A stretch of DNA of 64,000 nucleotides, taken from the NCBI GenBank assembly GCA_013339895.1, contig JABACO010000010.1, forward strand, positions 2,082,788-2,146,787. The letters are read 5' to 3'. This document shows, piece after piece, positions 24,801-35,130 of this stretch. The notes beneath the pieces were generated by a model that saw only the letters and a program-made list of their open reading frames with translations, was not told the origin of the DNA and searched no databases. The DNA comes from Ephydatia muelleri (Eukaryota; Porifera; Demospongiae; Spongillida; Spongillidae). How positions within the stretch are numbered: the stretch's first letter is position 1; every line of letters starts with the position of its first letter. The position numbers were made by a program, and so were the translations under genes.

Positions 24801-27800
24801 ATAACAAATCCACATACAATTCAGCCACAGGACATGCTCATGGGCTTTTATGAAATTCCTCTTCGCACTCTGCAACTAAATTGGGTAATATTTCTAATAG
24901 TACCGCACGTGCATATATCTGTGTGGGTCAAATGCCATATGCATAGCTGCAAATGCAATCTGGCAGAGAGTCTTTGCCAGAAAACTAAATCAGAGAGTTT
25001 GAATGCATATATGTTTGTTGCATGGAGAGCACTATATTGTATACAAATACATCATTTCTTTTGCTTCTAAAGATAACAATGAGTGTGTGCTTGGAACAAG
25101 TGGTTGCACCCAATTATGCAACAACACAATTGGAAGCTACACATGCTCCTGTAACACTGGCTACACACTTCACACAGACAGTCGTACATGCAAAGGTAAG
25201 TATAAAAACCATCTTGCATTTGCAATTACTGACATGTATTCACTCCAATATTAGACATCAATGAGTGTGTGCTTGGAACAAGTGGTTGCATTCAATTATG
25301 CAACAACACAGTTGGAAGCTACAAATGTTCTTGTAATACTGGCTACACACTTGATGCAGGCAACCATACATGCAATGGTGAGTACATAAATACTGTTTTA
25401 CATTCTGACATGAGTTCACCCAACAAATAGACATCAATGAATGTGTGCTTGGAACAAGTGGTTGCGCTCAATTATGCAACAACACAATTGGAAGCTACAC
25501 GTGTGCCTGTAACACTGGCTATACACTTGTTGCAGACAATCATACATGCAATGGTGAGAGAGTATAACACAGTTGTGTAGATATGACTACTGACATTGAG
25601 TTTGCTCTATATCTAGATATCAATGAATGCTTGCTTGGAACAAGCGGTTGCACTCAATTATGCAACAACACAGCTGGAAGCTACATATGTTCATGTAACA
25701 CTGGTTACGCATTGGATCTAAATAACCATACATGCAATGGTGAGCGTCATAACAGTGATGTTCATTAACTACCATGCACATGTACTTGCATAACATATAA
25801 AGATAGATGTCGATTGTTGACAAATGCGGTTGCTCAAACATCTAGACATCAACGAGTGTGTGCTTGGAACAAGTGCTTGCACTCAATTATGCAACAACAC
25901 AGTTGGAAGCTACACATGTTCTTGTAACACTGGCTACACACTTGATGCAGACAACCGTACATGCAACGGTGAGTGACAAACAGTTTTATGGAAATGTGAT
26001 TACTACCATGTTGTTCATTCAACATCAAGACATCAATGAATGTGTGCTTGGAACAAGTGGTTGCACTCAATTATGCAAAAACACAATTGGAAGCTACACA
26101 TGCTATTGTAACACTGGCTACATACTTGATGCAGACAACCATACGTGCAATGGTGAGAGAGTAAAACACTGTTGTGCAAATATGACTACTGACATGAGTA
26201 TGCTCTATATCTAGACATCAATGAATGCTTGCTTGGAACAAGTGGTTGCGCCCAATTTTGCAACAACACAGTTGGAAGCTACACATGCTCTTGTAGTATT
26301 GGTTACACATTGGATCTAAATAACCATACATGCAATGGTGAGCGTCATAACAGTTATGTTTTCATGCACATGTACTTGCATAACACACAATGGTCGATAT
26401 AAATTGAAAAGTCATTGCTGACAAATGCGGTTGCTCAACATCTAGACATCAATGAATGTATGCTAGGAACAAGTGGTTGCACTCAATTATGCAACAACAC
26501 AGTTGGAAGCTACACATGTTCTTGTAACACTGGCTATACACTTGATGCAGACAACCATACATGCAATGGTGAGTGACAAAACAGTTCTATGGAAATGTGA
26601 TTACTTTTATGCTTTTCATTTCAACATCAAGACATCAATGAATGTGTGCTTGGGACAAGTGGTTGCATTCAATTATGCAACAACACCGTTGGAAGCTACA
26701 CATGCTATTGTAACACTGGCTACACACTTGCTCTGAACAATCATGTGTGCAATGGTGAGTGCAATAATCTTTCAAGCGAATCTCTCACTCACTAACACCA
26801 CTGTTGACCATATTGAAAGGCATCGCTTACATTAATAGACATTTCCCAATAGCAGCGACCCAACCAATAGGGACTGTACAGTATATAGTGCAAGTCATAA
26901 TGGTGTACTTGTAAACTTCTAAAGAACATGGAGGAATGCTTCTTTTTAATTATGACACTAGCTGAAATAAATGGTGTCCAAATCATGCATCATCTGATGT
27001 ACTTTATGGTTGCTCTCAAATATCGTGGATGAACAAACTACGCCACATTCAGATGTCGATGAGTGTGTGCTTGGGACAAGTGGTTGCACTCAATTATGCA
27101 ACAACACAGTTGGAAGCTACACATGCTCTTGTAACACTGGCTACAAACTTGGTGGAGACAACCATACATGCAGTGGTAAGTTTAACAATTTTTTTGGTGT
27201 ACACACTGCATTAATTGACATCATAAAACATAAAAATTATTTTGCCCAAACCATTCAACAGCGATTACTGTAACTGTTTACATGCAGGATTGATTTTACG
27301 CATTGGTTTGGTTTCACTGCAATACAATGCTTTGGTATGCACTTACTCTGACTTTCTCAACCCAAAAACAAGTTTTATTTGCATGTGTTTTACCATATAA
27401 AATGCATCTATATACGAAGTTAACTTACGCAAACAAAGTAACCTCTGGGACAAGCAAGCCCATGCAAGCTGTTGTCAAGTGAAGCAATTCATTGCATTGT
27501 AATGATGTCAGCTACATGGCCAAGACATGCATGCAAGCACAGCTATGAGCAACTGTCAGCTGTCTGTGCTTGTAAAATAGGTCTACGTATTTCGTAACGA
27601 ATTATAGTGTAATGTTCTTTCCGGTGGAATGAGGTGACTCGTGTATAGACACAAGGTGCCACGTCACCTTAGTGAATCATCGATCTGATCATCATCAGAC
27701 GTCGCGTAATAAGAGTATGATATCAATGATAAGGCTACAAGTACGCGAACGACATACCTTTGGTGGACTTTGTCGATAGTAATCATTCAATGGCCTCGTT

Positions 27801-30800
27801 GATATTCCAGTGTATATATAGCCTCTCCGTATCACACTCCATTCGCCAAGCAAACCAGGTTCAGGGATCTCCCAATACCGTTGCCTTTGGCAGCCCGTTT
27901 CTTTTCTGGCTCTGCTTGATAGTTTTCGCGTTCGGCAATCCATTTCTTTTCAGGCTCTGCTTGATAATACTAACTTCTCGCGTTCAGCGGGTCTGTTTGA
28001 TACTTTTCACGTAGTCTCGTACCCAGAAAAATGTACTTAAGCACTATCGCAGAATACTACCAACATGTCTACAGACTGAGAGGGTCTGGCCAATGCATCG
28101 AAGGAAGTTGTTTTGGTACGCCGGAATGTTGGCACTCCAATCAGAATGTTGGAATTTTCTGTCGAACCCAGTCGGCGTAATTTTCAACATTCCAAACGCT
28201 TGGAATTTTAACATAGTACGTCAGAAATTCCAACATTCTGATTGGATCGAGCGCCAACATTCCAGCGCACCAGAGCAACGTATTATTATGCTGCACTGCT
28301 TACGTGCATTTGGGTCAGGGTACGAAACTACTTTCCACGCTCAGAGGACAGACGTCCGTTTCTTTTCAGGTCTGCTCTCAGTTTGATATTACTTTGTTCA
28401 GGAGGCCAGTTATTTTCCGGTTCTGTTTCGTAGACCGTAAACATTAGATTACATCACTTTCTACCGCTCCTTGTAGTTTTTTTGTTTGGTACTGAAAAAA
28501 TTCTAAACTATTCTTGTGTCAGGAGTCCTGCCAGACACAAGTAGCGGTTCGTACGACCCAAATCTTTTTTGGTAAATACTGTAACACAACCACTTTGCTG
28601 CCATCTTTTTAAAGTCAATTGCTCCTGGAATAGCCTTTCCTTTATCATATGTCTTCAATGTTTCTGTCAGTAAATCTAGTCAACTGCCATCTACCTGGAA
28701 ATGTTGCCTGTGTTTGCAGGTCCTTTTTTTAAGAAAGGAGCTCGTAAGCTAGTGTCTAGTCACCGGTCTATCTCCCTGACCAGTACATGTGGCAAGGTAA
28801 TGGAGAGCATCATCTCTGCTTCGGTGTGATTTCCTTCTTTAGAACAAACAATCTCATCTCAAAAAAATATGGCTCTTAGATCAAACGCTCTACTTGAACT
28901 CAATTATTAAAAATGCTTAAATAACTTTGCTTGCTGCAATAAAATGAGAGTGTACATCGACTTTGCCAAGGCATTTGGTTCTGTTTCACATGATAAACTT
29001 CTATCAAAGGTCTGGTTTTAATTCACATTTGTTGTCTTCCCTCAGTTGTCCTCTTTTCTTCATGATCAGTTTGAATGTGTATACATTGGTAAATCTCAGT
29101 ACACTCAATTGCATGTCATAAGTGGAGTACCCTAAGGCTCTGTTCTACATGTAGGTCCCTAGGCCTTTCTAAAATATATCAATGGTCTTCCAGACTGTCT
29201 GGTACCTCCTGTCAAAGTGAAAATCTTTGCTGATGACCCGAAGTCATATTATGCTCATAGCGCACTCCATTCACAAACTCCTTGTCTCAATTTTGTAATT
29301 CTAATTGGCACCTAAATATATAGCTTTCCAAAAGTGCAGCATCATCTCTTTGGTCACTTAGCAATCCCAAATAGTACATATTCACTGTCAGGTATCTTTC
29401 TCACAGCTGACTTACAGTTTGATTTTCATATCCACTGCTCTTTCATTGCTGCTAAAGCTCATCGCTCTTTTTTTAAAGGGTCTTCACACAACTGATGTTT
29501 CAATACTACTGTGACTATTCACAACCTATGCCAGACCACTTCTAGAGTCAAATACTCAGGTATGGAATCCATGGCTTCTTCAGGACATTAAATGCATTGA
29601 GTCTTTACCAGGGCTATCTGCAATATAGAGCGAAGCGTTCATACATGGATTATGGTACTCGGCTAAGAAACCTAAGTCTCCAATCTCTTGAATATTGCAG
29701 AGTGTTTTTTACACAAGATAGTGTTCAAACTTGTGGATATATTAGACTTCTTTAATTCCGATCTTCATTTTACAAGACGATATATGAAGTCCAAGTCAAT
29801 ACTGCACCATAGTTTTTGTTCTCTGAATATGTCATACCAATTTGGAGCTCAATTCGCTCAATTCCCAACTCAGTGGTATTTGCATCCTCCATCAGCGCAT
29901 TCAAAGCCCTTCTAAATCATGTTGACTTAACCCTCTATTGCAAACTTTCCTGTATAGATTTTAAGCCATTTTTTAAAGTGATTACTTGTAAATCATTACT
30001 TGCCTTTTTGGTATAAAGATGTTCACCAAACAAACCATTATATTTAATAAAAAGCTAAAGCGAATAGAACGATCAATTCTGAAGTTATTGGTGCAATTTT
30101 CATTCTTTCAAAGTGTTCCAATCCAGAGTTATGCGTGGTCAAGAAGGAGAACAAGGATGAGGAGTATTCCGGGACTGGGAACGACGACGGCAGTACCCTT
30201 TTGTTCTCTTCAACCGCGTGACATCAAACAACGACAAAACCGCTCATTCTATCATCTCGCTCGATTACAGCTGCTAGCTAAACGATCCGATGGTCATAAG
30301 TCCTGTCACGTGGTTTTGGTGATTTTCATAATCGAGGCCACACTCTATATAGGATTTTCTAACGAAACTCCCGGCATTTGCATTGTAATCCCATTCAGGT
30401 AGATTGTATGATCATTGCAAATCAAATGTTGTGTAGTGGAGAGAAAACTGTGATAACTGTTGAAAAAATTAGGGCAATTTAAAATAATGCCCTTGATAAT
30501 GCCTCATATTTTATTGCAATATTTCTTTTGGTCTAGGGTTGGTATGATCGTGTTTAGTAGTATTACAAGCAAATGGAAAATAGTTATATGTGCACACCGA
30601 GTAATGTAATAATTGGATTGAAGCTAGATCTTCTATTTGAATATGTAATAAATGGGCTTTTTAATTGCTTCTGTTTGCTACATGCAGATATTAATGAGTG
30701 CTCGAATTCGGAAGCATGCAGCCTGCAAGTCTGCACCAACACCAATGGAAGTTACATCTGCGCTTGCAGTCCTGAGTTTATACTAAGTGCTGACATGAAG

Positions 30801-31846
30801 ACTTGTAAAGGTTATTCCATAATTTAGATAGCTCTATCAGAACTTGCACAAGATAATAGAGGTGCTGTTAAAATTAAAATTACCCTTCTTTATTCTACAG
30901 CTTACCCTGCAACCCTAAATGCTGTGGCAGTAACAATTGCTGGATCTACTGTTGATTTTGTATGGTTAAACCGACAAATAGTGTACATTTTAGATGTGAT
31001 TGTGTATCTTATGTTTTCCGTACTCAGTTCAAACAAACTAAATTTATCAGTACAGTTCAAGACGTTTTAGAAGTTTATTGCATCAGCAAAAGATGTTCAA
31101 GGTATCCGGCCACACAGTGTACTGTGTTGTTATGTGTAAATGTGCACTGTTGCTTTGCAGATGGGCTATAAATGCGCAGTACATAGTGACAATCAGGAGT
31201 ATCACAAACATTGCTGTTGGGATCCTAGCCATACTGCAGGTACAGACGTTCAACACTGTGCTTAGTGCCACAGTTGTTACACAGATGCTCACAGTAAGTG
31301 ATTTAACCGTTAACATCTTGATGTAAAAATAATGCTCCGAAATACAATTATTAGGAAAGCAATAAGACATTGGCTATGGATGGCTTTATCATTGTCAGTG
31401 TTGCAACCGTACTCTGAGCCAGCATCCAAACTGAGCCTTGAGGGAACAGTTGCAGGCACTGTTGTGCCTATTGTTATTGTGTCAGTGATTGCGGCAGTTG
31501 TGTTCGTGCTGCTGTTCATGTGTTGCTGCAAGTAAGTGGACCGATTTGTTTTGTAAATGCATGTGCTTGATACTACTTTACACCATCTGCTCTCAGAAAT
31601 AGTGGGAGAAATAATAGTGAAACGATCAATTACAATGTAACTCCAGCAGAAGGAATGACCATGAAGAAATTGGAACACATGGTTGTTGACAATGAATATG
31701 CTACCAAACTGGATGACCAGTTTGGTGATGTGAGAAGTGTTCACCTTGCTTTTCAAGAGACTCACAGAAGCTCAGCAAATGAGACCTCCACTTCCTCTGA
31801 TACTAATAAAGATACTACCCAGCATAGTGATGTCACAGTTCTGTAA
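10896..31846 (+). CDS. EGF-repeat single-pass membrane protein gene (multi-exon; first exon not found)
   Basis: Exons read with matching phases: 10,896-11,095; 11,257-11,423; 11,476-11,585; 13,194-13,450; 13,510-13,668; 14,769-14,812; 14,997-15,110 (EGF); ten EGF exons 25,073-27,175; 30,688-30,810 (EGF); 30,901-30,959; 31,028-31,101; 31,161-31,293; 31,355-31,531 (transmembrane); 31,597-31,846 (tail). The N-terminal ectodomain has motifs [19 protein letters not shown] and [10 protein letters not shown], a type I recall from sponge and cnidarian surface proteins but cannot name. The EGF units look calcium-binding (DINEC at the start). The last part has a hydrophobic helix ([20 protein letters not shown]), a Cys-Lys stop and an 84-residue tail. 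The protein should sit on the cell surface. The transmembrane exon carries one extra base compared with its copy at 55,536, which shifts the frame before the membrane helix; this could be a real defect or a sequence error. The intron at 15,111-25,072 is full of mobile elements. Confidence 0.8.
11586..13193. other. intron of the EGF gene
   Basis: A 1.6-kb intron with no coding signal. It holds one copy of the GGGATCG MITE (12,541-12,781). Confidence 0.7.
12541..12781. mobile_element. GGGATCG MITE, copy 1
   Basis: A non-coding element with terminal inverted repeats beginning GGGATCGTTTCCGCGAAAAG and ending with the reverse complement. The inner sequence includes GAAATGTCCTCTACACATTG. Close relatives lie at 54,530-54,790 and 57,247-57,487. 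No convincing target duplication was found, so the superfamily stays open. Confidence 0.9.
13868..14010. repeat. fold-back element (imperfect palindrome)
   Basis: Arms of about 65 bases (GCGGTATATAGCC... and ...GGCTGTACCGC) meet around ATGCATG. This is a MITE-like hairpin inside an intron of the EGF gene. Confidence 0.8.
14011..14768. other. intron of the EGF gene, no gene seen
   Basis: Remaining part of the 1.1-kb intron. It holds two short poly-G tracts (around 14,096 and 14,681) and nothing coding. Confidence 0.6.
14997..15110 (+). CDS. first EGF-like exon of the EGF gene
   Basis: 114 bases, phase 1 at both ends, so it can be skipped or duplicated without a frame change. It encodes [12 protein letters not shown], then [10 protein letters not shown]. 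Loop lengths are shorter than in the ten later units (123 bases each), so it is an older, diverged unit. It joins in frame to the exon at 25,073 across a 10-kb intron. Confidence 0.8.
15111..15954. other. start of the 10-kb intron, no gene seen
   Basis: No coding signal. It contains a 31-base poly-C tract at 15,812-15,842. Confidence 0.6.
15812..15842. repeat. poly-C tract (31 bases)
   Basis: An uninterrupted C run. Similar long C or G runs recur at 24,191, 24,697, 32,544, 45,291 and 62,392. Confidence 0.95.
15955..16310. mobile_element. fold-back MITE in the intron
   Basis: Two diverged inverted arms: AAGCAAGGAAACAAGGGT at about 16,055 and ACCCTTGTTTCCTTGCTT at about 16,184. The similarity extends outward through AGTAACTAAA / TTTAGTTACT. 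It abuts the gag stub of the LTR relic next to it. Confidence 0.75.
16330..16860 (-). mobile_element. Ty3/gypsy relic: LTR plus gag start
   Basis: On the minus strand an LTR-like region ends ...CATGTACA and is followed by TGGCGTAGTCGGCAGGAT, a primer-binding site that suits tRNA-Ser. A gag start then follows ([17 protein letters not shown]). Primer type and the ATG at the end of the primer site match element A, so it is probably the same lineage. Only this stub is left; it is old and broken. The far LTR end (about 16,860) is uncertain. Confidence 0.65.
16905..17455. repeat. large inverted repeat, nearly perfect in the middle
   Basis: The centre is near 17,176. The inner arms (17,091-17,160 and 17,188-17,262) are almost identical (GGCCGAAGCTTTGAAGGCCT and its complement). 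Outside this the arms still match but with many differences, out to about 270 bases from the centre. No coding content. Confidence 0.8.
17456..18275. other. intron interior, no gene seen
   Basis: AT-rich; small ORFs on both strands look random. It may include the eroded far end of gypsy element C, but no second LTR was recognised. Confidence 0.5.
22143..24045 (+). pseudogene. hAT transposase pseudogene
   Basis: The N-terminal part ([16 protein letters not shown]) opens near 22,165. Then come TTF-finger remnants near 22,690-22,880 ([16 protein letters not shown]), a middle region in several frames ([20 protein letters not shown] near 22,975; SHQLNLVL near 23,060), and a C-terminal dimerisation domain in one clean frame at 23,692-24,045 ([30 protein letters not shown]). 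Several frame changes and stops mean it cannot make full transposase. The C-terminal 118 residues remain open. Confidence 0.88.
24191..24223. repeat. poly-C tract near the hAT 3' end
   Basis: 33 bases of C broken by a single T, ten bases inside the right terminal inverted repeat of the hAT. Confidence 0.95.
24437..24661 (-). repeat. LTR of gypsy element C
   Basis: 225 bases with matched ends TGTAATATC / GATATTACA. It includes an internal tandem copy of a phrase of about 33 bases (GACAGCTGGTCTGAAAGAGT) at 24,543-24,605. As the element is on the minus strand, this is its 5' LTR. Confidence 0.8.
24662..25072. other. end of the 10-kb intron
   Basis: No coding signal. It includes a poly-G tract (24,697-24,713). 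Confidence 0.6.
25073..27175 (+). CDS. array of ten EGF-like exons, each 123 bases, in the EGF gene
   Basis: Exons: 25,073-25,195; 25,255-25,377; 25,431-25,553; 25,617-25,739; 25,846-25,968; 26,030-26,152; 26,215-26,337; 26,446-26,568; 26,632-26,754; 27,053-27,175. Each is exactly 123 bases, phase 1-1, with AG/GT borders. Each encodes 41 residues such as [18 protein letters not shown] followed by [11 protein letters not shown] with six cysteines. The D-I-N-E start and the aromatic after GS fit calcium-binding EGF domains. Most introns are 53-108 bases. Intron similarity shows that three-exon blocks were copied: 25,554-26,152 matches 26,153-26,754. One unit (26,215-26,337) has Phe-Cys where the others have Leu-Cys and Ser-Ile for Asn-Thr. 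All ten reading frames are open. Confidence 0.9.
27176..28010. other. intron of the EGF gene, no gene seen
   Basis: No coding signal. The segmental duplication shared with 50,023 begins at about 27,798. Confidence 0.6.
28011..28331. mobile_element. MITE with palindromic core
   Basis: Ends GTAGTCTCGTACCC and GGGTACGAAACTAC, flanked by TTTTCAC (28,004-28,010) and TTTCCAC (28,332-28,338). The empty site is seen at about 50,195 in copy B (cttttcgcgttcagagg). Inside lies a strong inverted repeat (28,107-28,278, GGAATGTTGG / CCAACATTCC). Confidence 0.8.
28593..30045 (+). mobile_element. LINE (CR1/L2/jockey-like), decayed
   Basis: RT motifs in plus order: [20 protein letters not shown] (28,745), [20 protein letters not shown] (28,950), SGVP then GSVL (29,120), [11 protein letters not shown] (29,220), and a C-terminal part ([20 protein letters not shown], 29,640; [13 protein letters not shown], 29,877). 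Frames change several times. Its borders are set by the uninterrupted copy B (around 50,425-50,440), which lacks it. No 5' endonuclease is present, so it is 5'-truncated. Confidence 0.85.
30046..30687. other. intron of the EGF gene
   Basis: Present in both copies of the segmental duplication. In copy B this stretch is split by the CACTA element at 50,683. Confidence 0.6.
30688..31846 (+). CDS. 3' exons of the EGF gene: last EGF, juxtamembrane module, transmembrane helix, tail
   Basis: 30,688-30,810 encodes an EGF unit ([16 protein letters not shown], again 123 bases). The next exons give [38 protein letters not shown] and [17 protein letters not shown]; this may be an SEA-like extracellular fold, by pattern only. 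31,355-31,531 encodes the membrane helix and 31,597-31,846 the tail ([20 protein letters not shown], ending SDVTVL). The tail has no kinase or known domain; the final TVL resembles a PDZ-binding end (S/T-x-hydrophobic). The membrane exon is 177 bases here but 176 in copy B; the extra A near 31,406 puts the helix out of frame. Confidence 0.78.
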
Positions 31847-32320
31847 CTCTAACCCTAAGATAGTGTGGTGTGTAACTTGGCAGCAGTAATTATTGATAAT
31901 TACATAAACAGATATGATGTGTGTACCATTCATCGCCTTATGTTATGCCAGGAACTGTAGCTGACATAGTTTCCACTTTTATACCTTTTTTAGGCGATGT
32001 TCGAACTTTGATTTTGATTTATGTCAAAATTCATTTTTATAAGAATAATTAAGACTGACTATGTTTAATTTTACTGGATGCAGCACCATTCTTCCATGTA
32101 GAGTCTGCAGTAAATGGCAAAACCAAACAATTCAACTGTCTCTGTGCATCATATAAATGCACGCGCCATTATGAATGGCATACTCTAGTGTGTCCTATGC
32201 TGATTCTACTTCAATGGCTAAGCGGCAGCGGAAGGTATTTAAGATTCGAGCGTTTTATCTAACAGATAAGTTTATTCGTGATCTGGAACTAATCTTGGTT
32301 TTGACTACCTGACGAAACGT
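31847..32320. other. 3' flank of the EGF gene
   Basis: Matches the region after the copy B tail (55,979-56,320) and, less well, 47,635-47,830. It probably includes the 3' UTR; no clear polyadenylation site is assigned. Confidence 0.6.
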
Positions 32321-32542
32321 CACAGACTTGCAAAACGTTTGTTATACGACACTGTATATTATAGCGTATATATGCAGCAATATAAGCTGTCTGCCTATTG
32401 AACATTATAAGCAAATGCAATATAGTCAGTCACGTGCGGTTTGTGGTATCTTAGCAAACCTTTGAATTTCATTAATGTTACACTGTTTGGTGAACCGCGC
32501 ACTATCGTAATTTGGGTTTTGACCTTCCGTAAACCAGTCCTC

Positions 32543-32543
<1 letters not shown>

Positions 32544-32573
<30 letters not shown>
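32544..32573. repeat. poly-C tract (30 bases)
   Basis: An uninterrupted C run inside CACTA-2. Confidence 0.95.
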
Positions 32574-32664
32574 TTTGCATCTGCTTGGTTATAAAACATT
32601 TCTTCGCACATATAAGTGGTACAACACCAAACACAAAATATTCAAACACCATAGTGCTTAAGAC

Positions 32665-34040
32665 AGCGGTTCCCAAGTACTAACTTAGTGTGACCTGATA
32701 AAGATGAGAATATAATAACATTTGGCGCCAATTGAAATGGCCATACTTACCTCTAGTGATGGACTTTTTATTTTATTTCATTATTTTTATTTTTATGGAC
32801 AAGCCATTTAATCAATTTGACATTTTTGGAATCAACCACGCATTACAATTAGAATTCTAAACATCATTCAAAGGAGGGGGGGGAGGGTTGGAGGCAAAGT
32901 TCTCAAAACAGATGCTGCATTCCCCCTCTGAATGGCCACGGAAAACTTTTGCAGGAGGTATGCCAAAGAATTTTTGTCACCTGTGGTGTTTGCAATGCGG
33001 CGACCCAAGTCCGTCAAAAATGACTTGGAGCGAGGGCCGCAGACTCCAGTAGTTTCAAAGGCAACAGGTGTGAAAGAATGGTACGCATGGGAGGTGATGT
33101 AACTGTACTTCTTGATCTTGGTCTGCTCTGCCTGGTTCGCTGCTGCACACACTTCAGAAGCTGTCATGGATAGATGGGAAGGGGCAAAAGTGTCTACACA
33201 GGTTGCATCCCAGACCAATAATCTGCCATTTGACCAAGGAACCATTGTGATTCCATCAGGACGTTTACCATCTGCTCGATCGAGACCAGTGGGCTTTAGC
33301 CGAGAAGGAACATTGGCAGACAATAAAGCCCTGTGCAGAATGTCATTAAGCATGGCATGGCGGAAGTGACGACCAGCACTAAAACGACAACTGAGCCCAT
33401 GTGTGCCGAGCGTGTCCACATTTGCTCCACAGTGATAACAAAGGTGAGGGATGCAAAGTGGGGTAGTGGGGTTCCCAGACGAAGGTCAATGGCTATGCGA
33501 ATAGTGTTATCATCCATGCGAAGACCCAGGGAAGTAATTGGTAGAGTGTGTAACCAAGAACCAGACTTGTTGGTGCCTTCGTTGTTTTAGTTTTCGACCT
33601 AACCAAATGCACACAAGAAGAAAAATACATTTTAGTGCCTCCCAGCATACTTACCAGTTCGAATCGAAACGCTGCAGAATAGCAAAATGAAGGTAGCAAA
33701 GCCATTGCGTAACTTACCTCAGCAGAATCGACCGCTTGTGATAGCCGAAAACCATAGTCCTTGAGAAAGCAGTCCCCACGTACTACGTAACCTAGCTGAT
33801 AAAGATGAGAACATAATAACATTTGGCATCAATTGAAATGGTCATACTTATACCTATATACTGATAGTCTTGTTGGTGCGTCGTGTTTTAGTTCTCGGCC
33901 TAACGAAATGCGAAGAAAAAAACATTTTAGTGCCATACTAACTAGCAGTTCGAATCGAAACGCTGCAGAAAAGCAAAATGCAGATATAGCAATGCCACTG
34001 CGTAACTTACCTCAGCAGAATCGGCCGCACACAAATTGTG
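32665..34040. repeat. tandem duplication of a unit of about 280 bases, first unit split by a LINE
   Basis: Unit 1 is 32,665-32,765 plus 33,565-33,764; unit 2 is 33,765-34,040. Shared phrases are CTGATAAAGATGAGAA, CATTTGGC, TTCGAATCGAAACGCTGCAG and TGCGTAACTTACCTCAGCAG. The LINE fragment sits only in unit 1, so the duplication came first. Confidence 0.8.
32770..33560 (-). mobile_element. 5'-truncated LINE 3' end
   Basis: A minus-strand C-terminal ORF (33,419 down to 32,868) with TLGTHGLSC, GRHFRHAMLNDILHRAL, RADGKRPDGITMVPW, GRLLVWDATCVDTFAPSHLS and QRGNAASVLRTLPP. Upstream, IRIAIDLRLGTPL lies in another frame. The A-rich tail (32,765-32,800, reading AAAAATAAAAATAATG on the minus strand) marks the 3' end. 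The domain family is the same as the C-terminal Cys/His module of the LINE at 1-2,198. It is a dead insertion of the kind made by target-primed reverse transcription. Confidence 0.88.
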
Positions 34041-34329
34041 AGTCGCTTACCGTATACTAGGCTTGCCTTCAGCAGGTTGATGGGGCTGATGTACTGCATC
34101 ACAAACGCATCCCCAAAGTAACACAAACATGATAAGCAAAGACACGTACCCTTCCAGGCGACACTCACACAGGAACCCGCCACAATTAGCCATCACGTGC
34201 AATGGCAAACTCTAATTGGTGCACTTTTAATTTGGTACAAAAATTATAAATAGTAAATAACAACGATAACTGTGTATAACAGCACTAACCTATTGTAAAA
34301 TATGACAAGATTATTTAGCAGATACTGGT

Positions 34330-34510
34330 CGACGTCTGTCTGTGTGTATATGTGTGTGTGGACATCTGTCTGTGTGTGTGACTGTGCATATGCGCGTGTG
34401 TGGACATCTGTCTGTGTGTGTCTGTGCATATGCGCGTGTGCGCTTATGCGTGTGCGTGGACATCTGTGTGTATGTGCTAGTGTGTGTGTCCGTGTGCGAG
34501 TGGACATGTA
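34330..34510. repeat. GT-rich minisatellite
   Basis: Repeats of a unit of about 42 bases (GGACATCTGTCTGTGTGTGT, then GCATATGCGCGTGTG) three to four times. Open frames on both strands are low-complexity artefacts. Confidence 0.85.
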
Positions 34511-34739
34511 CGTGCAAATGCGGTCATTACTATTTTGTAATGTTAATGTGTACCGTTTTTATTCTTACCATTACTGTTCAATTTGGCATGTATATACAGT
34601 ACATAATGATCTGGAAAGTATGGTATTGTTATTAAAATGTCATGCAGGCTTGTGTTGTAATGCAGAGTAACATTAAAGATTTCTTATGCCAGTTCAATAA
34701 ATTAGTGATATGAGAAGCTTTTTCTTCTGAGGAAGTAAG

Positions 34740-35130
34740 GTGGCTTCACAGTATTTATATGATGCATTATATCCAAATTCAGAAATTGCTTACATCCCCA
34801 TGGCTCATGAAGTGTTTTATGAAATTGACATACATGTATTTGGCGAACACTTCACATCACTGACAGTAAAATCCAAAGAAAATCACTCTCCTGTTGTTAA
34901 TGCATATTGGCCTGCATCATTAGAGCAAAATGGCCCTATATGTGAATTAAGTGCTGGAGCTATTCAGTACTTTTTTCCCATACCATTTCAATCATAATGT
35001 CGTCTAATGCGACAGTTGAACCACAACAAATTTGGTCATCTATTGCTTGTACATTGGTTTGAAAAGCATCCATGTCAGGAGGTATTACCTTATCCTCTTA
35101 AGATTTTTGCCACCTTAACTAAAAACGGTG
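34740..35130 (+). pseudogene. CACTA transposase C-terminal remnant
   Basis: One open stretch (34,740-34,997) encodes FGEHFTSLTVKSKENHSPVV and NAYWPASLEQNGPICELSAG; a second frame continues with HLLLVHWFEKHP. The pattern resembles the C-terminal part of CACTA-type transposase proteins of sponges and cnidarians. There are stops between the parts and no catalytic domain. Confidence 0.5.

Noticed and set aside
25073-27175. Regularly spaced repeats that could look like a CRISPR array
   Set aside because: The repeats are 123-base coding exons with splice borders and EGF cysteines; the spacers are introns.
34244-34670. Overlapping Cys/Val-rich and His/Thr-rich ORFs
   Set aside because: Low-complexity translations of a GT-rich minisatellite.
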